A stretch of DNA of 64,000 nucleotides, from positions 62,001 through 126,000 of the forward strand of contig NZ_JOEC01000004.1 in the NCBI RefSeq assembly GCF_000718085.1, read 5' to 3'. The translations under genes were made by a program, and so were the position numbers. The notes beneath the pieces were generated by a model. That model ran no database searches and was not told the origin of the DNA. It was given only the letters and a program-made list of their open reading frames with translations. Positions 1 to 8,143 of the stretch are shown piece by piece; within the stretch, counting starts at the first letter, position 1; each line of letters starts with the position of its first letter. This DNA comes from Mycetocola saprophilus. GTDB taxonomy: Bacteria; Actinomycetota; Actinomycetes; Actinomycetales; Microbacteriaceae.

Positions 1-1
1 T

Positions 2-403
2 CCGCCGCGCGTGCTGATCCTCACCAACTACGACTCCGATGCCGACATCCTCGGAGCCATCGAGGCGGGCGCCGCCGGTTATCTGCTGAAGGATGCCCCG
101 CCCGAGGATCTACTGAGCGCGATCCGCAAGGCGGTCCTCGGCCAGACGGTTCTCGGCCCGGCGGTGGCCGGACGCCTGGTGGCGCGCGTCAGCGAACCAC
201 AGCAGGCGCTCAGCGCCCGCGAAATCGAGGTGCTGACCCTCGCCTCCGAGGGGCTGGTCAACCGTGAGATCGGCAAGAAACTGCACATCAGCGAAACCAC
301 CGTCAAGTCCCACCTGGCGCATATCTTCGGCAAGCTCGGCGTGAACAATCGCCAGCAGGCGGTGCTCGCCGCCCAGCGCGGAGGCTTCATCCGTCGCGCC
401 TAG
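2..403 (+). CDS. NarL/FixJ-type response regulator, 5' truncated by window edge
   Basis: This is the C-terminal part of a two-component response regulator; its start lies outside the window. The reading frame is open from base 2. The first 40 or so residues match the end of a receiver domain, including the GYLLKD segment that holds the conserved lysine. A LuxR-type helix-turn-helix follows (LSAREIEVL ... ISETTVKSHLAHIFGKLGV) near the end. The phospho-acceptor aspartate and the partner kinase are not visible. The gene converges on the photolyase gene. Confidence 0.93.
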   Translation, partial: PPRVLILTNYDSDADILGAIEAGAAGYLLKDAPPEDLLSAIRKAVLGQTVLGPAVAGRLVARVSEPQQALSAREIEVLTLASEGLVNREIGKKLHISETTVKSHLAHIFGKLGVNNRQQAVLAAQRGGFIRRA

Positions 404-500
404 CCGCGGATCTCGGCGGGTGCCCCCGCCCGCGGGCATTCCGGAGACCGACAGGGTGACTTCGTCACTCGTGCGGGAGTTCCGGAGCCCGGCGGGCGGT
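404..500. other. Convergent intergenic gap
   Basis: This gap lies between the ends of the response regulator and photolyase genes. It holds a short perfect hairpin, GTGAC-TTC-GTCAC, at about 456-468, flanked by imperfectly complementary GC-rich sequence. There is no T tract, so it is only a weak terminator candidate. Confidence 0.3.
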
Positions 501-1868
501 CTACTCCCGCTTGCGGTAGGCCTCGAGGGCCGCCTCGCGGGAGGCCTTGAGGTCCACGATCGGGGCCGTGCGCAGACCGGTGTCGGGGACCCAACGGCGG
601 ATGTATTCGCGGTTGGGGTCGAACTTTTTGGCCTGCAGCTCGGGGTTGAAGATGCGGAAGTAGGGGGCCGCATCGGCGCCGCTACCGGCCACCCACTGCC
701 AGTTGAACGGGTTCGCGGCGGGATCGGCGTCCACCAGGGTGTCCCAGAACCACTCCTCGCCGGCCCGCCAGTGCTGGAGCAGGTTCTTGGTCAGCAGCGA
801 GGCGACCACCATGCGCACGCGGTTGTGCATGGTGCCGGTCTGCCAGAGTTCGTTCATCCCCGCGTCGACCAGGTCGATTCCGGTGGTGCCGGTCTGCCAG
901 GCGCGCAGCAGCTCGGGGTCGGCCTCGGGCCAGGGGAAATTCGCGAAGCTGGGCCGCCAGGGATCGGTGGCCAGCTTGGGGAAGTGGAACAGCTGGTAGT
1001 GCGCAAACTCGCGCCAGCCCAGCTCGCTGAGGAAGCTGGCACCCTGCCCGGGATGCGTGCGTCGGTGCTCATCCACCGCATGCCAGATCGTGGATACCGT
1101 GATCTCGCCCCACACCAGGTGCGGGGACAGCCGCGAGGTCACCGAGCGGTCGGGACGGTCGCGCAGGTCCGGATAATCACCCAGATCCTCGTCCAGGAAG
1201 TCGGCCAGCCGCTCGTGGGCACCGGCCTCGCCCGGGCTCCACAGGGTGTCCCAGTTTTCCGCCCAGTTGGGGGAGGTGGGGCGAAGGGCGAGGCCCTCCA
1301 ACGCGGCCGCGAACGCCGCGGGATCGGCGGAGGCCGGGACTCGGGCGGGCCGGGGGACGGGGAGGACCGCGCGCGGAGGACGCCGGGCCAGCTCATCCAG
1401 CGCACGCTTCCAGAACGGGGTAAACACCGTATACGGACGGCCCTCGCCGGTGCGCAGCCCGGGATCCACCAGCAGATCCGGGGCCGCATACCGGACCTCG
1501 ATCCCGTGTGCGGCCAGCTCCGTGTGTACGCGGGCATCCAGCTCAGCCTCATCCGCACCGGGACGGGCGGTGGCATACACGCGGTCGGCGTTCTGCTCGG
1601 CGGCCAGGTTGCGCAGCGCGGTGACGGGGTCGCCGGTGCGCAGTTCGATCGGGATGCCCAGCTCGGCGAGGTCCGCAGCCAACGAGTCCAGTGCGCCGTG
1701 AACCCACCAGCGGGACGCCCCACCGATCGGGCGCAGGCCCGGCTCGTCCAGCACAAAGACGGCGATCACGCGCTCGCGTGCGTCCAGGGCGGCGGTCAGC
1801 GCCGGGTGATCACCCACCCGCAGGTCGCGGCGGAACCAGATCAGGGCGGCGGGGGAGGAGGTGCTCAT
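501..1868 (-). CDS. phrB: Deoxyribodipyrimidine photolyase (class I photolyase/cryptochrome family)
   Basis: This enzyme repairs UV-induced pyrimidine dimers using light, with FAD as the catalytic cofactor. The 455-residue length is typical of class I photolyases. The N-terminal alpha/beta domain opens with LIWFRRDLRVGDHPAL, the hallmark of the family. The C-terminal helical FAD domain carries WVAGSGADAAPYFRIFNP at about residues 392-409. The start lies 7 bases after the MarR stop, so it is the last gene of a three-gene minus-strand operon (membrane protein, MarR, photolyase). Co-transcription with a MarR regulator suggests stress-linked control, which is inference. Confidence 0.95.
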   Translation of the reverse strand: MSTSSPAALIWFRRDLRVGDHPALTAALDARERVIAVFVLDEPGLRPIGGASRWWVHGALDSLAADLAELGIPIELRTGDPVTALRNLAAEQNADRVYATARPGADEAELDARVHTELAAHGIEVRYAAPDLLVDPGLRTGEGRPYTVFTPFWKRALDELARRPPRAVLPVPRPARVPASADPAAFAAALEGLALRPTSPNWAENWDTLWSPGEAGAHERLADFLDEDLGDYPDLRDRPDRSVTSRLSPHLVWGEITVSTIWHAVDEHRRTHPGQGASFLSELGWREFAHYQLFHFPKLATDPWRPSFANFPWPEADPELLRAWQTGTTGIDLVDAGMNELWQTGTMHNRVRMVVASLLTKNLLQHWRAGEEWFWDTLVDADPAANPFNWQWVAGSGADAAPYFRIFNPELQAKKFDPNREYIRRWVPDTGLRTAPIVDLKASREAALEAYRKRE

Positions 1869-1875
1869 CGGGAAC

Positions 1876-2310
1876 CTAATCGTCGAATTCGGGGCAGCGC
1901 AGCTTCTCGGTCAGGGCAAACATGGACTCGATTTCGGCGGGGCTGAGCGCGCCGCCGATGATCGACTCGATCGTGCGCATATGGGCGCGGGCCACCGGGC
2001 GGTAGGCCGAGAATCCCTCCTCGGTGAGGGTGATGATCATGCCGCGGCGATCATCCGGGTCGGCGGCCTTGGTCACGAACCCCTCGGCGGAGAGCTTATC
2101 GATCAGGCGGCTCACGCTGGGCTGGCTCAGCAGCACCAGTCGGTTCAGATCACGCAGTTTGGCCTTGCGGTCGGGTTGCCGGGAGAGGGTGAACATCACG
2201 TCGTACTCGTTCATCGTGAGACCACCCATTGGGAAGTCCTCGCCGAGGCGACGCATGATGCCCACCTGCGCGCGAAACAGCGATTCCCAGGCCTCGACGG
2301 CGCCGCTCAT
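1876..2310 (-). CDS. MarR-family transcriptional regulator
   Basis: This is a 144-residue winged-helix regulator. The central region has LVLLSQPSVSRLIDKLSAEGFV (a helix-turn-helix split across residues near the middle) followed by the DPDDRRGMIITLTEEG wing, both typical of MarR proteins. Its ATG overlaps the TGA of the upstream membrane-protein gene (ATGA, 2307-2310), and the photolyase gene follows 7 bases later. It probably regulates its own operon; the ligand is unknown. Confidence 0.92.
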   Translation of the reverse strand: MSGAVEAWESLFRAQVGIMRRLGEDFPMGGLTMNEYDVMFTLSRQPDRKAKLRDLNRLVLLSQPSVSRLIDKLSAEGFVTKAADPDDRRGMIITLTEEGFSAYRPVARAHMRTIESIIGGALSPAEIESMFALTEKLRCPEFDD

Positions 2311-2807
2311 CGTGGATCACCGGACTCGGGGGAGTCCACGCGTGCCGGGCGTGCTGCCTGTGCGGGGATTTCTTCGTGGGTGGGAAGGCGATCCTCGTGT
2401 ACGGGGAGCTCTTCGTGTGCGGGCACAGTTTCTTCTGCGGGGGACGCCGCGGCGTCGGAAGCGCCTGCCGGCTCGGAAGTACCTGTCGGCTCGGAAGTAC
2501 CTGTCGGCTCGGAAGTACCTGTCGGCTCGGAGACGCCGGCCGGAGCGGGGTCGTTCAGCCTGATGGCGAGAGCCGGGTTCGCGCGAATCAGCGAGCGATA
2601 GAGCATGACCATGCCCCAGAAGCTGGTGCTGAGCCCGGTGAGCAGAACACCGATGCCGATGAGCGTGAGAAACCACGGCCCGTTCAGCGCGGCCAGGACG
2701 ATCAGCAGGATTCCCACCGCGGTGAAGAGCAGACCGCCGCCGAAACAGGCCGCGCCCAGCACCTTGAGGGCGCGGAGTTCGCGTGCGGAATCGGTGGCCT
2801 GAGTCAT
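2307..2807 (-). CDS. Small two-TM membrane protein with SEPTGT repeat tail
   Basis: This is a 166-residue protein of unknown function. Two hydrophobic segments lie at about residues 17-38 and 42-65 (GLLFTAVGILLIVLAAL; FLTLIGIGVLLTGLSTSF). An acidic, Pro/Thr/Glu-rich cytoplasmic-looking tail follows, with three SEPTGT hexapeptides and a variant. The longer open frame upstream is rejected because a TACGCT box at 2814-2819 lies exactly 6 bases before this ATG. First gene of the operon with MarR and photolyase. Confidence 0.8.
   Translation of the reverse strand: MTQATDSARELRALKVLGAACFGGGLLFTAVGILLIVLAALNGPWFLTLIGIGVLLTGLSTSFWGMVMLYRSLIRANPALAIRLNDPAPAGVSEPTGTSEPTGTSEPTGTSEPAGASDAAASPAEETVPAHEELPVHEDRLPTHEEIPAQAARPARVDSPESGDPR
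2470..2529. repeat. 18-bp tandem repeat (SEPTGT minisatellite)
   Basis: The unit GGCTCGGAAGTACCTGTC is present three times without mismatch (2470-2487, 2488-2505, 2506-2523), followed by the first 6 bases of another copy. Because 18 bp is six codons, copy-number change keeps the membrane-protein frame intact. Identical copies indicate recent expansion. Confidence 0.95.
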
Positions 2808-2813
2808 CCTCCC

Positions 2814-2819
2814 AGCGTA
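2814..2819 (-). promoter_or_regulatory. -10 box of membrane protein-marR-phr operon
   Basis: On the minus strand TACGCT is followed by GGGAGG and then ATG, a spacing that would place transcription at or next to the start codon. GGGAGG could also act as a ribosome site on a longer transcript. Confidence 0.5.
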
Positions 2820-2921
2820 CCGCCTTCGCGGCCGAGGGGCAGGTTGGGAAGTTTCGCCCCTGGCGCAGCGGCCCCGGGAATACCCGCGGAGAATGGCCGG
2901 GGGATCGGGGCAGACATGAAC

Positions 2922-2955
2922 AAGGGCCGATCGTAGAGGCGTACGATCGGCCCTT
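2922..2955. terminator. Perfect 14-bp inverted repeat
   Basis: AAGGGCCGATCGTA and its exact complement are separated by GAGGCG. It lies in the gap between divergently transcribed genes, which is unusual for a terminator; it may insulate antisense transcription. No long T tract is present. Confidence 0.55.
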
Positions 2956-3230
2956 CCCCTTGCACCAAGAGTGTCCTGCAATCACATGTGCGTTTCGTCG
3001 TCACAGCAAAACGTCGAACGCAGTACGAATATATAACATCCAGGTAACGATTACCAGGGTTTCATCGCCTCGGCGGCTGGGAGTTTGCCGTGTGGCGGTA
3101 TTCGCTCGATCGCGCACGCGGCACGGATGTTGATTCCCCGGAAATCCGGCGATGGGAGAATTTTGGGTCCACAATTGAACCCCGACCCCGTGCGGCCACT
3201 CAGGCGCCGCACACACGTGAGGAGACACGG
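2956..3230. other. Upstream region of AI-2E permease gene
   Basis: This stretch lacks a supportable gene. It is locally AT-richer around 3010-3060 (ACGAATATATAACATCCAGG), which is a plausible promoter zone for the permease gene. No RNA element was recognised. Confidence 0.4.
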
Positions 3231-4379
3231 ATGAAGAAGAAGGCGACGCGCCCCGATGCGGAACCTCGGCTGAGTTCCGGCGGCGATGTGGGACTGCACC
3301 GCGAGCCCGCGGGCGGATCCGGCGTGCACGTTAATGCGTTCAGGATCGGCCTGGTGGGTACCCTGGGTGTGCTGATCGCGCTCCTCCTCGGGGGAATCGT
3401 CAGCCAGCTAAGCACCGTCCTGGTGTACATTGGCATCGCCCTGTTCCTGGCGCTGGGGCTTGATCCGCTGGTCTCCTGGCTGGAGAAGCGCATGCCTCGG
3501 CCCGCGGCGATTGCCGCGGTGGTGCTCGTGGTGCTGGCGGCCCTGGCCGGGCTGCTGCTGGCGGTCATTCCGGTGCTGGTGGAGCAGTCCTCCAACCTGA
3601 TCCGCGACTTCCCCGGCTTTGCCTCGGACTTCCAGAAGAACGACATCGTGCTGCAGATTCAGAAGCTGCTGGGTGACTCGGTGGATATTAAGCAGGTCAT
3701 CAAGGGTGCGACGGACTTCCTGGGCGACCCGAAGAACCTGGTGGCGATCGGAGGAGGCCTGGCCCAGGTGGGCGCGGGCGTCGCCAGCGGCATCACCGGG
3801 CTGATCATCGTGCTGATCCTGACCCTGTACTTTATGGCGTCGCTGCGCTCGATGAAGCAGACCGTCTACCGTTTCGTTCCCGCCTACCAGCGCACGGGCT
3901 TTGCCAAGATCTCCGAGGACATCACCGGTGCCGTCGGCCGCTATGTGGTCGGGCAGGTGTCTCTCGCCCTGATCAACGGTGTGCTCAGCCTCATTCTGCT
4001 CTCGATCATCCAGGCGCCGATGCCGTTCCTGCTGGCATTCTTCGCGTTTATCGGATCGCTGATTCCGCTGGTGGGTACCCTGAGCGCGTCGATCCTGAAC
4101 ACCCTGATCTGCCTGTTGGTGGACCCCAGCCTCGCCCTGATCACGGGTATTTACTACCTGATCTACCTGCAGGTCGAGGCCTACATCATTTCCCCACGCA
4201 TCATGAGCCGCGCGGTCGCGGTTCCCGGCGCGATGGTGGTGATTGCCGCGGTAGCTGGAGGAACCATCGGAGGCGTTCTCGGCGCGCTGGCGGCCATTCC
4301 GGTGGCCGCCTCGGTGATCATCATCGTGCAGAAGGTGGTGTGGCCGCGCCAGGACCGCAAGGTGGTCGCCGCCTCCTAG
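3231..4379 (+). CDS. AI-2E family transporter (DUF20/TqsA-PerM-like permease)
   Basis: This is a 382-residue polytopic membrane protein of the AI-2E transporter family, whose substrates are mostly undefined despite the name. A charged 45-residue N-terminus is followed by paired hydrophobic segments starting at about residue 42, a central soluble region containing the DSVDIKQVIKG stretch, and C-terminal segments with the family-typical LIPLVGT and LQVEAYIISPRIMSRAV motifs. The ATG at 3231 is chosen because GAGGAG lies just before it; the open frame extends further upstream without a ribosome site. Monocistronic. Confidence 0.9.
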   Translation: MKKKATRPDAEPRLSSGGDVGLHREPAGGSGVHVNAFRIGLVGTLGVLIALLLGGIVSQLSTVLVYIGIALFLALGLDPLVSWLEKRMPRPAAIAAVVLVVLAALAGLLLAVIPVLVEQSSNLIRDFPGFASDFQKNDIVLQIQKLLGDSVDIKQVIKGATDFLGDPKNLVAIGGGLAQVGAGVASGITGLIIVLILTLYFMASLRSMKQTVYRFVPAYQRTGFAKISEDITGAVGRYVVGQVSLALINGVLSLILLSIIQAPMPFLLAFFAFIGSLIPLVGTLSASILNTLICLLVDPSLALITGIYYLIYLQVEAYIISPRIMSRAVAVPGAMVVIAAVAGGTIGGVLGALAAIPVAASVIIIVQKVVWPRQDRKVVAAS

Positions 4380-4435
4380 ATAGGCACTGTGCTCGGCGCT
4401 ACGCTAAGCGCAGTGCTTGGCTCCGCGCTCGGCGA

Positions 4436-4474
4436 GCGTGCCCCGCACGACCCGGAAGGGGGTGCGGGGCACGC
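4436..4474. terminator. 13-bp inverted repeat terminator, convergent genes
   Basis: GCGTGCCCCGCAC pairs perfectly with GTGCGGGGCACGC across a 13-base loop. It sits between the convergent AI-2E permease gene and the unknown gene ending at 4488, so it may serve both strands. Confidence 0.7.
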
Positions 4475-4487
4475 CGCGTTAGGCGCC

Positions 4488-5030
4488 TCAGCGAGGCGCC
4501 TCCGAGGATGACGGCAGCTCCTCCGGGGGCGAAAGCGCGTCGGTCTCCGGCGCGAGTGATGCCTCGGGCAGACTCCCGCCGACGTCCGCGAATAGCGTGG
4601 TGAGCGCCGTGCCCAACCGTCGGGCACTCTCGGGGGTGAGGATCAGGTGCTCGCCGAACTCATCGGAGTGGATCACCACCACCGGCTCGTCCGGAGGGGA
4701 CTGCGGATTGACAATAATGTCGAGCAGCACGGGTCGAAGCTCGGGCACGGGGCCGAACTGAAGCACGGTGGCCACGCTCGCCAGCCAGCGCGGTTCTCCG
4801 TGGGAGTCCTCGGCATCCGCGTGCACAAACTCTGAACGCGTGGATGCCGCGGCATCGGAGGAGCCGGCCGACCGAAATCCGGTCTCGGGCTGGACGGGGT
4901 TCTCAAAGTGGGCGTATTCCGCTGCGGAGGCTGCGGGCCCCGGTGCCGGGGGAATGGCACCGTCGGAGGGCGTTGGGTGTTCGAACCCGGTGGGTGTCGA
5001 ACGCCGGGGGTGAAGCAGGACTGTTTTCAT
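4488..5030 (-). CDS. Hypothetical protein, 180 aa
   Basis: Family not recognised. The first 75 residues are low-complexity and probably disordered (Pro/Ala/Ser/Glu-rich). Residues about 80-150 look folded, with alternating hydrophobic strands (VLLDIIVNP, PVVVIHSDEFGEHLILT) and a helix (SARRLGTALTTLF). The last 30 residues are again acidic and low-complexity. There is no signal peptide or membrane segment. AAGGGATCC just before the ATG is a plausible ribosome site. It follows the XRE regulator gene on the same strand after a repeat-containing gap of 281 bases. Confidence 0.7.
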   Translation of the reverse strand: MKTVLLHPRRSTPTGFEHPTPSDGAIPPAPGPAASAAEYAHFENPVQPETGFRSAGSSDAAASTRSEFVHADAEDSHGEPRWLASVATVLQFGPVPELRPVLLDIIVNPQSPPDEPVVVIHSDEFGEHLILTPESARRLGTALTTLFADVGGSLPEASLAPETDALSPPEELPSSSEAPR

Positions 5031-5192
5031 CGGTGGATCCCTTCACCGGCACATTCCGAGCCTAACTCGACCCCCCGACACTCACCGCCCGGAAGGCCAT
5101 CAGGCGTGCCGATGGAAGGTAATCGTCCCCCTCGGCGTAGTGCGCCGGCGCGCACCGTACGTGGTGATGAGCACCAACGTGGGAGCGGGCCC

Positions 5193-5310
5193 GAGCCCGA
5201 ACACGAGCCTGAGTCTGCGCACCAGCTTGAGCCTGAACATCGGCCCGAGCGCGAACACCGGTCCGAGCGTGAACATCACCCCGAGCGTGAACGGGCACCC
5301 GATCCCGAAT
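5193..5310. repeat. Degenerate 18-bp tandem repeat, about 6.5 units
   Basis: Six consecutive 18-bp units begin at 5193, 5211, 5229, 5247, 5265 and 5283 and share the pattern GAGc-tGAACa-c--cCc, followed by a partial seventh unit that stops 2 bases from the XRE stop codon. The units have diverged, unlike the identical SEPTGT repeat. Read on the plus strand one frame gives E/R/H/P hexapeptides, but no convincing start or ribosome site supports a gene there. Confidence 0.85.
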
Positions 5311-5311
5311 G

Positions 5312-5590
5312 CTAGCGGTCGCTGAGGTCCGGCGGAGTGCTGGGCAAAAGCTCCTCGATGGGTACCCCGAAGACCTGGCTAAGCGCGAGGACGTTTTGGA
5401 GTGATGGATTGGCTGAAGTTCCCGGACGAGACTCGCCCTTCTCGAACTTCTGATACGTGTAACGGCTGATTCCAGCGGCCATTGCAACCTGTTCCTGGCT
5501 GAGGCCTCGCCCGAGTCGAAGATGACGGAGCGAACTGCCCAGGAGGTTTGCATACTGGGACCAGGTAGGTGTCTCGGCGAAGTGTTCCAT
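5312..5590 (-). CDS. XRE/Cro-type helix-turn-helix regulator
   Basis: This is a 92-residue DNA-binding protein. A single XRE domain covers about residues 18-85, with LRHLRLGRGLSQEQVAMAAG and ISRYTYQKFEKGESRPG matching helices 2-4 of the fold, then LQNVLALSQVFGVPIEELL. No effector domain is present. A possible CATGCT -10 box lies 6 bases before the ATG, so the message may be leaderless. It may control the unknown gene downstream on the same strand; that is inference. Confidence 0.9.
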   Translation of the reverse strand: MEHFAETPTWSQYANLLGSSLRHLRLGRGLSQEQVAMAAGISRYTYQKFEKGESRPGTSANPSLQNVLALSQVFGVPIEELLPSTPPDLSDR

Positions 5591-5744
5591 AAGACCAGCA
5601 TGTAAGCGATTGTGTCAGTGTAGGGCCATACCCGTATGACAATCGCCTGTGAATCCGGTGAAATTCCAGAAGACCGCACGGTTTTCGGGCTGATGAACCC
5701 CGATATACACCGGATCTGACGTTGCGATCGTGGCCGCCCGCGAC

Positions 5745-6542
5745 CTAGAAGAGGTCGGGGCTCGGTGCCGATGCGTAGCGGATGGTGACGTCGGCGTGAC
5801 GGTCGAAACGGTAACCCACGCCGCGAACGGTGCGGACGATGTCCTCGTAACGGTCAAGCTTGGCGCGCAGACGACGGATGTGGACGTCGATGGTGCGCTC
5901 GTTGGGAGCGGCTTCCTCATCCTCGGGGTTCCACAGGGCACCGATCAGCTCGGCGCGGTCCACGGTGCGACCCTCGCGCAGGACCAGGTACTGCAGCAGC
6001 TCGAACTCCTTGAAGGTGAGCGAGACGGCGGTGTTGTCCAGGGCCAGGCGCTTGCGGGAGAGGTCGATCACGACGCCGGCGTGTGCGCGGTCGAGCTCGC
6101 CGGTGTGGCTCTCCTCGGTGTCGCGGTGACGGGCGAGGGCCGCCGGCTCCTGCAGGGCCAGGCGAACCACGTCGATGTCGCGACCACCGGCACCGGCGGG
6201 TGCCAGGGCAACGGCCGCGTAGGTTTCCGAGGCGGGGGCGATCTGGGCGGCGAGGTCCTTGAGGGCCTGCACAACCTGACCGAGGCTCGAGCCGTCGGCC
6301 AGGGCCTTGGCCTCATCCAGGCCGACGTAGAGAACGAAGCCGCGAGCCTCGGTGCCCTCGGGAACCGAGCGCAGACGCGGGGCTGCGGGAGCGGCCGGGG
6401 CCGCGGGGGCTGCGGCCACAACCGGGGCGACGGCGGGAACCGCGGTGCTGGTGGTGGTGCGTCCGGCGGTGAGCGCGGTGGCGATGCGGTCTGCCTCGGC
6501 GCTGCGAGTGGCGGGTGCGGTGGTGATGGTGGCGATCGACAT
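5745..6542 (-). CDS. OmpR/PhoB-type winged-helix regulator without receiver domain
   Basis: This is a 265-residue DNA-binding protein. The C-terminal domain (about residues 150-255) is a full OmpR-type winged helix with SLTFKEFELLQYLVLREGRT, NERTIDVHIRRLRAKL and VRTVRGVGYRFD. The N-terminal half is not a receiver: residues 1-65 are low complexity (PAAPAAPAAP) and residues 66-135 form a small unrecognised domain starting FVLYVGLDEAKAL. It therefore cannot be a standard phospho-regulated protein. AGGGA precedes the ATG. It stands alone with a long upstream region. Confidence 0.88.
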   Translation of the reverse strand: MSIATITTAPATRSAEADRIATALTAGRTTTSTAVPAVAPVVAAAPAAPAAPAAPRLRSVPEGTEARGFVLYVGLDEAKALADGSSLGQVVQALKDLAAQIAPASETYAAVALAPAGAGGRDIDVVRLALQEPAALARHRDTEESHTGELDRAHAGVVIDLSRKRLALDNTAVSLTFKEFELLQYLVLREGRTVDRAELIGALWNPEDEEAAPNERTIDVHIRRLRAKLDRYEDIVRTVRGVGYRFDRHADVTIRYASAPSPDLF

Positions 6543-6911
6543 GAGAAGTCCCTAAACGTTTTGGTGTCGACGGTCATCCGGGGGCGAGTGCCTCGGCCGG
6601 GCCGTTACGACGGGTGTGTTGTGTGTATCCGGATCGACGAATCGGAAGGTCGTTCCGGGGGAGTCGCGTTCAAAAACGCTCCGGGTCTCGACGCTTTGTC
6701 TTCTTCTGGATGAGGAGAAGCGGGGCGGAGACGTTGGCGGAAGCTAGCGAGCTAGCTGCACATTCGACAACACATGACAGCGCTACGGGGCATCATCATG
6801 CCCACAGTCCCATGAGACTCGAGGGAGCTCCGGGTACGCGCGAATTCAGTCATATGCCGATTATGCCCAGAGCGAAGCATGCTGTCAACTGATCACCCTT
6901 GATTGGGGGGA
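6543..6911. other. Long intergenic region upstream of winged-helix gene
   Basis: About 370 bases lack a supportable gene. It contains a 7-bp palindrome AGCTAGC-GA-GCTAGCT at 6742-6757 and a locally AT-richer stretch around 6755-6785. It must carry the promoter and leader of the winged-helix gene; no known riboswitch or small RNA was recognised. Confidence 0.4.
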
Positions 6912-6948
6912 ATAAAAAACGGCGGCATCGGAAAACCGATGCCGCCGT
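6912..6948 (-). terminator. upp: Intrinsic terminator of upp
   Basis: A 13-bp perfect stem (ACGGCGGCATCGG and complement) with a 4-base loop is followed on the minus strand by six T residues. It lies 31 bases after the upp stop codon and is the clearest rho-independent terminator in the window. Confidence 0.92.
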
Positions 6949-6978
6949 GGGCCCTGGCCGGGTGCCAGGGACGAAGTT

Positions 6979-7611
6979 TTAGACCAGGCCGTAGAGGCGG
7001 TCGCCCGCGTCTCCCAGGCCGGGAACGATGTAGCCGTGCTCGTCCAGACGCTCGTCCACGGTGCCCAGCACCAGCTTGACGTCGCGGCCCTCGGTGAGCT
7101 TCTCCAGCGCGGCCACACCCTCGGGGGCGGCCAGCAGGCAGATTGCGGTCACGTCGTCTGCGCCGCGGTCAAAGAGGAACTTGATCGCCGCACCCAGCGA
7201 ACCGCCGGTCGCGAGCATCGGGTCCAGGACGAAGCACTGGCGACCCGACAGATCATCCGGCAGACGCTCGGCGTAGGTCTTCGGCTCGAAGGTTTCCTCG
7301 TCGCGCAGCATGCCCAGGAAGCCGACCTCGGCGGTCGGGAGCAGCTTGACCATGCCCTCGAGCATGCCCAGACCGGCACGCAGGATGGGGACCACGAGCG
7401 GACGCGGCGAGGAGATCGCGAGTCCGGTGGTGGTGGTGACCGGGGTCTCGATTTCGACCGTCTCGGTGCGAACCTCACGGGTTGCCTCATACGCGAGCAG
7501 GGTGACCAGCTCCTCGGTGAGGGACCGGAAGATCGGCGACGGGGTGTTCTTGTCCCGCAGGACCGTCAGTTTGTGGGTGATCAGGGGGTGATCGGCTACG
7601 TGCACTCGCAT
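6979..7611 (-). CDS. upp: Uracil phosphoribosyltransferase
   Basis: This enzyme salvages uracil by converting it with PRPP to UMP. The 210-residue length is standard. Family motifs are complete: [11 protein letters not shown] near residue 75, the PRPP loop [12 protein letters not shown] near residue 130, and [13 protein letters not shown] at the C-terminus. A TATTGT -10 box lies 7 bases before the ATG, so the message is probably leaderless. Divergent from tadA with 35 bases between starts, an arrangement that is common in actinobacteria. Confidence 0.97.
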   Translation of the reverse strand: MRVHVADHPLITHKLTVLRDKNTPSPIFRSLTEELVTLLAYEATREVRTETVEIETPVTTTTGLAISSPRPLVVPILRAGLGMLEGMVKLLPTAEVGFLGMLRDEETFEPKTYAERLPDDLSGRQCFVLDPMLATGGSLGAAIKFLFDRGADDVTAICLLAAPEGVAALEKLTEGRDVKLVLGTVDERLDEHGYIVPGLGDAGDRLYGLV

Positions 7612-7618
7612 ACTGTTA

Positions 7619-7624
7619 ACAATA
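7619..7624 (-). promoter_or_regulatory. upp: -10 box of upp
   Basis: TATTGT on the minus strand is followed by 7 bases and the upp ATG, placing the transcript start at or beside the start codon. Confidence 0.5.
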
Positions 7625-7646
7625 CCTGGGTGAAGGGAACCTTGCG

Positions 7647-8132
7647 GTGGTAATGAGTGTGCGCGCGGAAGATGAGCGCTGGATGGGCCTGGCCCTGGAG
7701 CAGGCGCGCCTGACCGCGGATAGTGCGGATGTCCCGGTGGGGGCCGTTCTGGTTGACTCGGCGGGCGCCGTGGTGGCGGCCGGATACAACCTCAAGGAGG
7801 CCCGCCACGATCCCACCGCCCACGCCGAAATCGAGGCGATCCGTGCGGCCACCGCGGCGCGCGGGGATTGGCAGCTGCGCGATCTGACGCTGGTGGTCAC
7901 CCTGGAGCCGTGCATCATGTGTGCCGGGGCGATTCTCGCGGCCCGCATCCCCCGGGTGGTGTTTGGGGCCTGGGAGGAAAAGGCCGGAGCCGCCGGCAGC
8001 GCGTTTGACCTGCTGCGGGATCGCCGCCTCGCCCACCGCGCCGAGGTGGTCGGGGGCGTGCGCGAGGCCGAGTGCGCGGCCATCCTGGTGGAGTTTTTCC
8101 GCGAGACCCTGGCGAGCCCGACCGACCTGTAG
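7647..8132 (+). CDS. tadA: tRNA-specific adenosine deaminase
   Basis: It deaminates A34 to inosine in the tRNA-Arg(ACG) anticodon. The 161-residue protein has the zinc/catalytic HAE motif at residues 59-61 and the PCIMC zinc cysteines at 88-92, as in TadA. The GTG at 7647 is preferred over the ATG at 7653 because AAGGGA lies 8 bases before the GTG but 14 before the ATG. Divergent from upp, converging on the CDF gene with 11 bases between stops. Confidence 0.95.
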   Translation: MVMSVRAEDERWMGLALEQARLTADSADVPVGAVLVDSAGAVVAAGYNLKEARHDPTAHAEIEAIRAATAARGDWQLRDLTLVVTLEPCIMCAGAILAARIPRVVFGAWEEKAGAAGSAFDLLRDRRLAHRAEVVGGVREAECAAILVEFFRETLASPTDL

Positions 8133-8143
8133 CTCGACCGGGG

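Noticed and set aside
420..1946. Long plus-strand frame of 508 codons opposite the photolyase gene.
   Set aside because: It is an antisense shadow of a well-recognised enzyme caused by high GC; its translation has no recognisable domain.
5111..5315. A plus-strand frame through the 18-bp repeat encoding an E/R/H-rich tail.
   Set aside because: No ribosome site or -10 box precedes the available ATG, and the openness of several frames is explained by the repeat itself.
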